Shown here in pieces: positions 1-5,171 of a stretch of DNA of 5,171 bases. Location: NCBI GenBank assembly GCA_003251995.1, contig QKDT01000228.1, positions 1-5,171 on the forward strand. The letters run 5' to 3'. Position numbers and translations under genes: made by a program. Source of the DNA: Desulfovibrio desulfuricans. Its GTDB lineage: Bacteria; Desulfobacterota; Desulfovibrionia; Desulfovibrionales; Desulfovibrionaceae. Numbering within the stretch: position 1 is the stretch's first letter; each line of letters opens with the position of its first letter. The notes below the pieces were generated by a model. It did no database searches. It was given only the letters and a program-made list of their open reading frames with translations, and was not told the origin of the DNA.

Positions 1-1041
1 ATCTACAAAGACATTTAATCCTTGCGGATTTTCCACGCGTTCAAGCCGCCCGCTCACACCAGTAAAACTTTCCAGAGATTTAAATGCGTCTGGCTCAATG
101 CCCATTTCAAGGGCTACAGCCTGAACAGCCAGCAGGTTGGAAGCATTGAACGCGCCCACCAGAGGGGAACGCAGCTCCCACTTGCTGCCTTCAAGGTGCA
201 TGCGCATGTGGCAGCCATCGGTACCGGCAGAAAGCAGCTCACCCCAGAGGTGGCGCTTGTTCAGTGCGCCCTTTTGCAGACCAAAGGAAAGTGCCGTGGG
301 GCACAGCTCAAGCAGACGGCGACCCCAGGGATCATCGGCGTTGACCGCCATGGCCTTGTCTGGACGGGGCAATTCCAGGAAAAGGCGCGCCTTGACCTGA
401 AAATAGCTCTCCATATTTTTGTGATAATCCAGATGATCCTGCGTCAGGTTGGTGAAGGCCGCGCCAGAAAACGGCACGCCGCACACGCGCTGCTGATCAA
501 TGGCGTGGGAGGAAACTTCCATCACCGCCACGTCCACACCGGCTTTTGCCATGGCAGCCAGCATGGCATGCACGCTCAGGGCATCAGGAGTGGTGAGGGG
601 CGCGGCTTCAGAGTGACCGGGCCAACGGTAGCTGACCGTGCCCATGACGCCAAGCTTATGCCCGGCCTGGGCAAAAAGTTGTTCGAGCAGATAGGAGCAG
701 GTGGTTTTGCCGTTGGTGCCTGTAACGCCCACGATCTTGAGCGGCAGTTCGCTTGTGCGCCAGCGGGCCTCAGCCAAACGCCAAAGCGCCTCGCGCGGGT
801 CAGAATGGTGTACAACGCGGCACCCTTCTGCAAGAGCGGCGGCTTCTTCTGCACCGCCAGGGCGGCAAACAACAACAGAGGCGCCTGCTGTTACCGCGGC
901 GGGAATAAAACGCGCCCCATCCTCGTTAACGCCAGGCACGGCAACAAATATGTCGCCGTTGCCAACCTGACGCGAATCAACGCGAACTTCAATACCACCG
1001 CGTCTGCACTGCTCAAGAAGGGCTGCAAATTCCCGTTCCAT
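1..1041 (-). CDS. murE: MurE, UDP-MurNAc-tripeptide synthetase (partial, C terminus outside window)
   Basis: MurE is the cytoplasmic ATP-dependent ligase that adds the third residue, usually meso-diaminopimelate in Gram-negative bacteria, to UDP-MurNAc-L-Ala-D-Glu. The reading frame is open for 347 codons and leaves the window at base 1; full-length family members are about 480-500 residues. Visible motifs: the uridine-nucleotide-binding region VDSRQV (21-26) with GDIFVAVPG (29-37), the ATP-binding P-loop GVTGTNGKTT (105-114), MEVSSHA (174-180), TNLTQDHLDYH (197-207), the lysine expected to be carbamylated (K217 in YFQVKARLF), the domain junction GAFNASNLLA (297-306) and GRLERVE (331-337). 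It breaks off at VFVD, just where the family's YAHTPD motif begins. The amino-acid-specificity motif (DNPR in DAP-adding enzymes) lies beyond the window, so substrate choice cannot be read here. MurF, MurD and MurC share the fold, but SSHA, DHLDYH and gene order specify MurE. Confidence 0.96.
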   Translation of the reverse strand, partial: MEREFAALLEQCRRGGIEVRVDSRQVGNGDIFVAVPGVNEDGARFIPAAVTAGASVVVCRPGGAEEAAALAEGCRVVHHSDPREALWRLAEARWRTSELPLKIVGVTGTNGKTTCSYLLEQLFAQAGHKLGVMGTVSYRWPGHSEAAPLTTPDALSVHAMLAAMAKAGVDVAVMEVSSHAIDQQRVCGVPFSGAAFTNLTQDHLDYHKNMESYFQVKARLFLELPRPDKAMAVNADDPWGRRLLELCPTALSFGLQKGALNKRHLWGELLSAGTDGCHMRMHLEGSKWELRSPLVGAFNASNLLAVQAVALEMGIEPDAFKSLESFTGVSGRLERVENPQGLNVFVD

Positions 1042-1158
1042 ACCAACCTCGCTGCATAACCGGGGCATCTGCCCCCAATTTTTGTTCCGACGGCGCGCGC
1101 CTTCAAACCCGCAACCCCGCGCGTTAGGCGTGCGCCAGCCGGAATCAACCTGCCGTTC
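1042..1158 (-). other. ftsI-murE intergenic spacer
   Basis: These 117 bases contain no gene. On the minus strand two near-identical GC palindromes, GGCGCACGCC (1136-1127) and GGCGCGCGCC (1101-1092), can pair with each other at nine of ten positions across a 25-nt loop. The sequence after the second arm is A-rich rather than T-rich, so this is not an intrinsic terminator. An in-frame ATG at 1068 offers a possible nine-residue-longer murE. I see no convincing promoter. Read-through from ftsI into murE is the simplest reading. Confidence 0.5.
1046..1050 (-). promoter_or_regulatory. murE ribosome binding site
   Basis: GAGGT on the minus strand ends four bases before the ATG at 1041 and is the best Shine-Dalgarno match near the murE start. 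The competing in-frame ATG at 1068 has only a G-run (1076-1072) three bases upstream, which is too close. This is why the start at 1041 is preferred. Confidence 0.6.
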
Positions 1159-3300
1159 TTACCGTTCGGAAAGCCAGAGAATATAGTCGGTTTTAATACC
1201 TTCTTCGGGCCAGGCCACGCCGGGGGCGGGGGTCTGCTTGATCACCCTGCTGCCCGATCCTTTCAATTCAGGCACAACACCGGCCCGGGCAAAAAGCTCA
1301 ACCGCATTACGCACAGACTTGCCCATCACATCCGGCACCCGGCTGCTTGCCTTGGCAAGGTGCCCTGGCAAACGCATGCCCTCTGCCTGCTGCGGCGGGG
1401 CCAACTTTCTTGTGTCCGTTGCATAGGGAATTTCTATGGAGGCAAGCTTGAGGCCGCGCTGACGCGTTTTTGCAGAAGCAGCCCCGCCGCGCGTTGCGGC
1501 TTTGTCCGCCTCTGCGGCAATCTTGGTTTCGTTAAACATGCCTGTGTAGGTCACCATGCGTGTGGCAACTTCCTTGAATACAGGCGCGGCAACCACGCCG
1601 CCGTACTGGTTGCGCGTGGGTTCATCGACCATCACCATAACCAGATACTTTGGCTTATCAGCGGGGAAAAAGCCCACGAATGAAGCAAGGCGCTTGCTGC
1701 CATAGGTGCCAGACCTGTGATCGGCCTTTTGGGCAGTACCGGTTTTGCCGCCCACGTCAATACCGTCCACGCGGGCGCGCTTGCCAGTGCCATCACTTTC
1801 TTCCACAACGTCACGCATCATGTGCATAACTTCGCGCACTGCGGTTTCGGAATAAACACGGGGGCGCACTTCATCCACCGCCCCGTCATCGCGGGTGAGG
1901 CGCAGGGGCTTATACACGCCGTTGTTAAGCAGTGTAAGATAGCCTTGCGCCATCTGAAGGCCCGTCACAGATATACTCTGACCGAACGAGGTGGACATGA
2001 TGTCGACTTCGCTCCAATCACGCGGAGCGCGCAGGATACCCCGGCTTTCAGACACAGGCACACCCGTACGCTGCCCAAAGCCCAACGCATGCATATACTT
2101 ATAGAAGGTTGGCGCACCCAGCGACAAACCGATCTTGGCCATGCCAATGTTGGACGAATACCGCAGCACCTTGGACGCGGGCAGTATCCCCTGGCGTGAT
2201 GTATCGCGGATGGTGAAGTTTTTGGTCACCCACTTGCCGCCCTCGCAATCAAAAAGGGTGTTGGGCGTGACCTTGTGCTCCTGAATGGCGGCAGCCATAA
2301 CAAAAGGCTTGAATGTAGAGCCCGGTTCAAGGGCATCGGCAGCCAGCCTGTTGCGGTAAATCAGCGGAGAAAAATCTCTGTAGTTGTTGGGGTTGAAGAA
2401 AGGATACTGCGCCCAGGCCATGATCTCGCCCGAGGGCACGTCAACCACCAGCGCTCCGCCCCAGCGGGCATCATATTCCCGCACAGTGCGCGCCACGGCT
2501 TCTTCAACAAAAAACTGTATCTGCATATCAATGGTGAGGGTCAAATCCTGCCCCACCGGTTCACTCTGCCCTTCTTCATGCAGGTAAAAACGACGGCCCA
2601 TGGCATCACGTTGCACGATCTGACGCGTGGGTATGCAGCCGAGGCGTGAATCAAGCGAACGCTCCAGGCCTTCAAGGCCCTTGTCGTCCAGGCCCACAAA
2701 ACCAAGAAGCTGCCCCGCCATATGCTTGAAGGGGTAAACGCGGTCGTATTCCTTGCTCAGGCCTATGCCAGTGATGTTGGCCTTGCGCACGGCCTCGGCG
2801 GTATAGTCATCAACCTTGCGCTTGAGCCAGACAAAACGGCGCTTGGTCTTTGCCAGGTCGTCGTACAGCTTCTGCGGTTCCATGCCCAGAATGGGGCCAA
2901 GGGTATTAGCCATGGCCTGAAAATCGGTGATATCCTGCGGGCGCGCATAAATGGATTTTGCTTCCACGCTACGGGCCAGCACTTGCCCATTGCGGTCAAA
3001 GATCATGCCGCGGCGACCGGTAACAAGCTCCGTAGCGGTATGCTGCCGCCGTGCGCGTTCAGCAAGGCGTGGCCCTTCAACCATTTGCAGATACCATGCG
3101 CGCGCCCACAGCCCGACCCACAGAATGCAAAAGATGCTGACAACCATCTTGATGCGGGCGCGGCCCCAATCCACATTGCCTATCCAAGACGGAGCCTTAG
3201 CCGCCGAGCCAGAGGCGCGGTTGCGGCTGGTCTGCGGCTTGGAAGCACGGGCAGGGCCAGAGCTGGACACATTGCGTTTGCGAGAGCTGAGTTTGAACAT
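1159..3300 (-). CDS. ftsI: FtsI (PBP3-type) septal peptidoglycan transpeptidase with C-terminal PASTA domain
   Basis: This class B penicillin-binding protein cross-links septal peptidoglycan (DD-transpeptidase), working with the polymerase FtsW in the inner membrane. Order in the 713-residue protein: a basic, Ser/Arg-rich cytoplasmic tail (about 1-50); one transmembrane helix (about 52-72); the class B dimerisation region starting with RGMIFDRNG (97-105); and the transpeptidase domain with catalytic STFK (S328, K331), SSN (382-384) and KTG (519-521). An Ala/Lys/Arg-rich linker (about 592-652) follows, then a PASTA-like domain (about 653-711; RVPDVMGKS, then KQTPAPG). It is longer than E. coli FtsI (588) because of the longer N-terminal tail and the PASTA tail. 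The ATG at 3300 has GGA six bases upstream; the next Met (52) would remove the cytoplasmic tail. It follows ftsL after 89 nt and precedes murE. All three active-site motifs are intact. SpoVD-like naming is possible from the PASTA domain, but position in the dcw cluster favours FtsI. Confidence 0.95.
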   Translation of the reverse strand: MFKLSSRKRNVSSSGPARASKPQTSRNRASGSAAKAPSWIGNVDWGRARIKMVVSIFCILWVGLWARAWYLQMVEGPRLAERARRQHTATELVTGRRGMIFDRNGQVLARSVEAKSIYARPQDITDFQAMANTLGPILGMEPQKLYDDLAKTKRRFVWLKRKVDDYTAEAVRKANITGIGLSKEYDRVYPFKHMAGQLLGFVGLDDKGLEGLERSLDSRLGCIPTRQIVQRDAMGRRFYLHEEGQSEPVGQDLTLTIDMQIQFFVEEAVARTVREYDARWGGALVVDVPSGEIMAWAQYPFFNPNNYRDFSPLIYRNRLAADALEPGSTFKPFVMAAAIQEHKVTPNTLFDCEGGKWVTKNFTIRDTSRQGILPASKVLRYSSNIGMAKIGLSLGAPTFYKYMHALGFGQRTGVPVSESRGILRAPRDWSEVDIMSTSFGQSISVTGLQMAQGYLTLLNNGVYKPLRLTRDDGAVDEVRPRVYSETAVREVMHMMRDVVEESDGTGKRARVDGIDVGGKTGTAQKADHRSGTYGSKRLASFVGFFPADKPKYLVMVMVDEPTRNQYGGVVAAPVFKEVATRMVTYTGMFNETKIAAEADKAATRGGAASAKTRQRGLKLASIEIPYATDTRKLAPPQQAEGMRLPGHLAKASSRVPDVMGKSVRNAVELFARAGVVPELKGSGSRVIKQTPAPGVAWPEEGIKTDYILWLSER

Positions 3301-3315
3301 GGTGTTTCCAAACTA

Positions 3316-3334
3316 GGCGTCGCCGAATGACGCC
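3316..3334. repeat. Inverted repeat just upstream of ftsI
   Basis: Six-base arms GGCGTC (3316-3321) and GACGCC (3329-3334) flank a seven-base loop and could form a GC-rich hairpin 15 nt before the ftsI ATG. Between it and the 22-bp palindrome lies a further short self-complementary element, CCGG repeated around an A-rich loop (3333-3347 on the minus strand). The ftsI leader is thus potentially well structured close to its ribosome binding site. On the plus strand five Ts follow (3339-3343), but there is no plus-strand gene for it to terminate. Confidence 0.5.
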
Positions 3335-3347
3335 GGGCTTTTTCCGG

Positions 3348-3369
3348 GCCTGATTGCTAGCAATCGGGC
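3348..3369. repeat. 22-bp near-perfect palindrome in the ftsL-ftsI spacer
   Basis: This stretch reads almost identically on both strands: outer arms GCC/GGC, inner arms GATTGC/GCAATC, meeting in a central GCTAGC. Twenty of the 22 positions are symmetric; the only departure is one pair (3351 with 3366). On the minus-strand transcript the inner arms would form a 5-6 bp stem, interrupted by a C-A mismatch before the outer 3 bp. It lies 20 bp after the ftsL stop. It could be a site for a dimeric regulator or an mRNA hairpin. No U-rich tract follows on the minus strand, so it is not an obvious intrinsic terminator. Function is unknown. Confidence 0.6.
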
Positions 3370-3389
3370 ATTGGAGTTATCCGGAGTGA

Positions 3390-3695
3390 TTACTGTACTT
3401 CCATCCGTCGAATCTGACCGGGCTTGGGTTCGCGCATGCCAAACTCGTCTGCTTTGCGGCGTAACTCATAAGGAGAAAGCAGCCGCTCACGCTCAACTTC
3501 AAGCTTGGCCCTCAGGGCGCGGCGCTCACGAACAGTATTTTGCTGGATATTGATAAAATATGTCGTGTCCATGCGCTCAATGTTGCTCCACACCAGCACA
3601 AGCCCCATGACCATACAGCTCAAAAGCCCCAGAACCAGCGCAAGCAACCATCCCCTACCCCCCTGCGGCTGGCCCATGGTGATATTACGCTTCAT
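3390..3695 (-). CDS. ftsL: FtsL, bitopic divisome protein
   Basis: This small protein (101 residues) has the FtsL architecture: a short basic cytoplasmic N terminus (about 1-15), one transmembrane segment (about W16-W36), then a periplasmic charged helix (about 44-80) likely to form a coiled coil. The tail (SPYELRRKADEFGMREPKPGQ, followed by IRRM) resembles the end of FtsL and related septum-formation proteins. In known systems FtsL pairs with FtsB, associates with FtsQ and activates the FtsW-FtsI synthase. FtsL sequences diverge strongly, so the assignment rests on topology, size, this tail and the invariant position between rsmH and ftsI. The ATG overlaps the rsmH stop as ATGA, with GAGG ten bases upstream, which indicates translational coupling. 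The alternative, an unrelated septum-formation initiator-like protein such as FtsB/DivIC, is less likely at this locus. Confidence 0.88.
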   Translation of the reverse strand: MKRNITMGQPQGGRGWLLALVLGLLSCMVMGLVLVWSNIERMDTTYFINIQQNTVRERRALRAKLEVERERLLSPYELRRKADEFGMREPKPGQIRRMEVQ

Positions 3696-4675
3696 GATCC
3701 AGTTGCCTCGGCAATTTTCTCCACTGCGCGCAGCTTGGCGCTGCTGGAACGAGGATTGACTGCCAGCTCTTCGGGCGTGGCGGTCACGGGCTTTTTAAAC
3801 AGGATGCGTACTTCTGGCTGATGGTGGCACACGCAAACCGGCACGTGGCGCGGGCAGCGGCAGCCCTCTGCCCAATGGCGCATGGCCTGTTTTACCATGC
3901 GGTCTTCAAGCGAATGGAACGTAATAACGGCAAGCCTGCCGCCAATGGGCAGATATGCCAAAATGTTATCAAGAAAGCGGCGCAGTTCGCCCAACTCATC
4001 GTTAACTGCCATGCGCAAGGCCTGAAAGGTGCGCGTGGCAGGATGCCGACGAGCCTTGGCCCGCCATGCGGCGGGATAGGCCTTTTCAACCAGGGCTGCC
4101 AGTTCTGCGGTGGTGTCGATGCTGGCCTTTTGGCGGGCTTCTACAATCACGCGGGCAATGCGGCCTGCCTGAGGCTCTTCGCCCAGCATGGCAATGCATT
4201 CCTTGAGCTTGGCAAAACTTTCGCGGTTGACCCAGTGCCAGGCAGAAGGCTGCCCGGAATTCTGGTCCATACGCATATCAAGCGGCCCGTCACCATGAAA
4301 GCTGAACCCGCGTTCGGCTTCATCAAGCTGGAGGGACGAAACACCGATATCCAGCAGCGCACCGTCCACCTTATCCCACCCCAGCTCTGCCAGAGCATCA
4401 GAAAAATTGCTGTAATTGCAGTGAAAAATATGAGCGCGCTCCCCAAAGGGGGCCAACCGCCGCCGTGCGAGAGCCATTGCTTCTTCATCCCGGTCAAGCC
4501 CGCACAACTCAATGTCGCTGGCAGCGCCAAGCACAGCAGAGGCATGACCCGCCATACCCAGTGTACCGTCCAGATACCGGCCCCCCGCATGCGGAGAAAG
4601 TGCTTCCAGGGTTTCAGCAGGAAGCACCGGCACGTGTCGCACGGGTTCAGCGATATTATTCAAAATTTCCGACAT
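3692..4675 (-). CDS. rsmH: RsmH (MraW), 16S rRNA C1402 N4-methyltransferase
   Basis: RsmH uses S-adenosylmethionine to methylate N4 of 16S rRNA cytidine 1402 (E. coli numbering) in the ribosomal P site, acting in the cytoplasm. The 327-residue protein has the family's usual length and motifs: HVPVL (14-18), the SAM-binding loop DGTLGMAGH (36-44), LDIGVSS (108-114), RGFSF (122-126), PLDMRMD (131-137), HPATRTFQALRMAVNDEL (211-228), FHSLEDRMVK (253-262) and NPRSSSAKLR near the C terminus (307-316). A CxC-x6-CxC cluster (C272, C274, C281, C283) precedes the C-terminal segment, as in many RsmH proteins outside the gammaproteobacteria. The ATG at 4675 has AGG seven bases upstream, overlapping the mraZ TAG stop, so translation is probably coupled. 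Its own TGA overlaps the ftsL ATG. No truncation or missing key motif is seen. Confidence 0.97.
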   Translation of the reverse strand: MSEILNNIAEPVRHVPVLPAETLEALSPHAGGRYLDGTLGMAGHASAVLGAASDIELCGLDRDEEAMALARRRLAPFGERAHIFHCNYSNFSDALAELGWDKVDGALLDIGVSSLQLDEAERGFSFHGDGPLDMRMDQNSGQPSAWHWVNRESFAKLKECIAMLGEEPQAGRIARVIVEARQKASIDTTAELAALVEKAYPAAWRAKARRHPATRTFQALRMAVNDELGELRRFLDNILAYLPIGGRLAVITFHSLEDRMVKQAMRHWAEGCRCPRHVPVCVCHHQPEVRILFKKPVTATPEELAVNPRSSSAKLRAVEKIAEATGS

Positions 4676-4683
4676 GATACGGC

Positions 4684-5130
4684 CTATAGACTGAGGGTTA
4701 TGCCGAGCCCGGAAAGCTCGTCGGACACATCTTCAAGCTGAAGTGCGTTGAAGTTGTCCTGATCCCATATTTCAAATTTGTTGAGCATACCCACAAGCAT
4801 TACATCCTTGTGCAAGCCCGCCTCGCGCATCAGCACCTGCGGAATACGCACACGCCCTTGAGCATCGGGCTCAAGCTCCTGGGCAAGACCCATAACTTTT
4901 GTTTTGAAGTGTGAAAGACGGGGTGAGGGCATGGGAATGCTGCCAAGCTGCTCTGTAACCAAATCCCAGTCGGCGGGCATATATGCCACCAGACGTCCGT
5001 AAAAAGCGGTAAGCCAAAACGTCCCAGAGCCGCCGTCCGCGGTGAGCCCATCGCGGTATTCCGGCGGCAGCATGAGTCGGCCCTTGGGGTCAAGGCTGCG
5101 GGAAAGACTTTTGGTGAACAGTTTTTTCAC
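4684..5130 (-). CDS. mraZ: MraZ, transcriptional repressor of the dcw cluster
   Basis: MraZ is a ring-forming DNA-binding protein with two SpoVT/AbrB-like half-domains; it represses the dcw operon by binding direct repeats upstream of its own gene. Counting from the chosen GTG start (148 residues), the two signature motifs are visible: DPKGRLMLP at about 14-22 and DAQGRVRIP at about 89-97, followed by FEIWDQDNF at about 119-127. Family members are usually about 140-152 residues. An in-frame GTG at 5160 would give 158 residues, but its extra ten (MVTSSRKWEK) are encoded by the operator repeats and have no counterpart in typical MraZ proteins, which begin roughly ten residues before the first D-x-KGR. 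The start at 5130 therefore fits better, although its Shine-Dalgarno is weak (GGG, 5 nt upstream). It ends in TAG 8 nt before rsmH, so the two are probably co-transcribed. Identity is very secure; the start is moderately secure. Confidence 0.95.
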   Translation of the reverse strand: MKKLFTKSLSRSLDPKGRLMLPPEYRDGLTADGGSGTFWLTAFYGRLVAYMPADWDLVTEQLGSIPMPSPRLSHFKTKVMGLAQELEPDAQGRVRIPQVLMREAGLHKDVMLVGMLNKFEIWDQDNFNALQLEDVSDELSGLGITLSL

Positions 5131-5171
5131 TTTTTCCCACTTTCTACTACTTGTTACCACTTTTTCCCACT
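5121..5171 (-). promoter_or_regulatory. MraZ operator: at least five 10-bp direct repeats (MraZ boxes)
   Basis: Read on the minus strand, the end of the window is a run of 10-bp units in perfect phase: GTGGGAAAAA (5170-5161), GTGGTAACAA (5160-5151), GTAGTAGAAA (5150-5141), GTGGGAAAAA (5140-5131) and GTGAAAAAAC (5130-5121). Units 1 and 4 are identical; the third and fifth are the most diverged. The array may continue beyond the window. E. coli MraZ binds TGGG-type direct repeats on a 10-bp period, and mollicute MraZ boxes are AAAGTG repeats; these units match both descriptions. The inference is that MraZ binds here and represses its own operon. The array directly abuts or overlaps the mraZ start codon, so the promoter itself must lie mostly outside the window. 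No convincing -35/-10 pair is visible in the 51 bases available. Confidence 0.82.

Noticed and set aside
22..1059. 345-codon plus-strand open frame opposite murE
   Set aside because: It lies in exact codon register with murE on the other strand, so it stays open because murE avoids TTA, CTA and TCA codons here. Its translation shows no recognisable domain, whereas the minus strand encodes all MurE motifs.
1042..1068. Upstream ATG at 1068 as the murE start (nine extra residues, MPRLCSEVG)
   Set aside because: Its only upstream purine run is a G-stretch three bases away, whereas the ATG at 1041 has GAGGT at good spacing. Kept only as an alternative.
891..1148. 85-codon minus-strand frame across the ftsI-murE spacer
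   Set aside because: It overlaps the murE start region in a different frame, and its composition (Arg/Ala/Gly/Leu-rich) shows no motif. The murE frame accounts for the coding signal.
2722..3330. 202-codon plus-strand open frame opposite the 5' part of ftsI, and similar ones at 1717-2199 and 2275-2649
   Set aside because: All share the codon-aligned antisense register with ftsI, the same artefact of rare TTA/CTA/TCA codons. None has domain features.
3316..3343. Possible intrinsic terminator: hairpin followed by five Ts on the plus strand
   Set aside because: There is no plus-strand gene to terminate. On the transcribed minus strand the hairpin is followed by TAGTTTGG, not a U-tract. The T-run is also offset from the stem by four bases.
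3821..4741. 306-codon plus-strand open frame opposite rsmH and the end of mraZ
   Set aside because: Codon-register antisense shadow of rsmH, without a recognisable product. The minus strand carries complete RsmH motifs.

Overview
The window is the front of a division and cell wall (dcw) cluster, read entirely from the minus strand. In transcription order (high to low coordinate) it holds mraZ, rsmH (mraW), ftsL, ftsI and the first 347 codons of murE, which runs off the window at base 1. The moderately high G+C, strong G/C third-position preference, PASTA-tailed FtsI and MraZ core (SLDPKGRLMLPPEYR) suggest a Desulfovibrio-type sulfate reducer (Desulfovibrionaceae). That taxonomic call is inference from family memory, not a search result.

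Layout: bases 5121-5171 carry a run of 10-bp direct repeats that look like MraZ operator boxes and lead directly into mraZ. mraZ and rsmH are 8 nt apart. rsmH and ftsL overlap by 4 nt (ATGA). ftsL and ftsI are separated by 89 nt containing a 22-bp near-palindrome and a second hairpin-forming repeat. ftsI and murE are separated by 117 nt with no gene, holding the murE ribosome binding site and a possible long stem. No tRNA, rRNA, mobile element, CRISPR array or plus-strand gene is supported.

How the genes work together: MraZ is the cluster's DNA-binding repressor and probably acts on the repeats at its own 5' end. RsmH methylates 16S rRNA and is traditionally co-transcribed with MraZ. FtsL is a small divisome membrane protein that in known systems activates the FtsW-FtsI septal synthase. 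FtsI cross-links septal peptidoglycan. MurE adds the third stem-peptide residue to the cytoplasmic precursor. The rest of the cluster (murF, mraY, murD, ftsW and so on) would be expected beyond base 1 but is not visible.

This is a conventional locus and I see no wholly new system. The most informative non-coding element is the five-unit MraZ repeat array, which overlaps the translation start and makes the mraZ start codon ambiguous.
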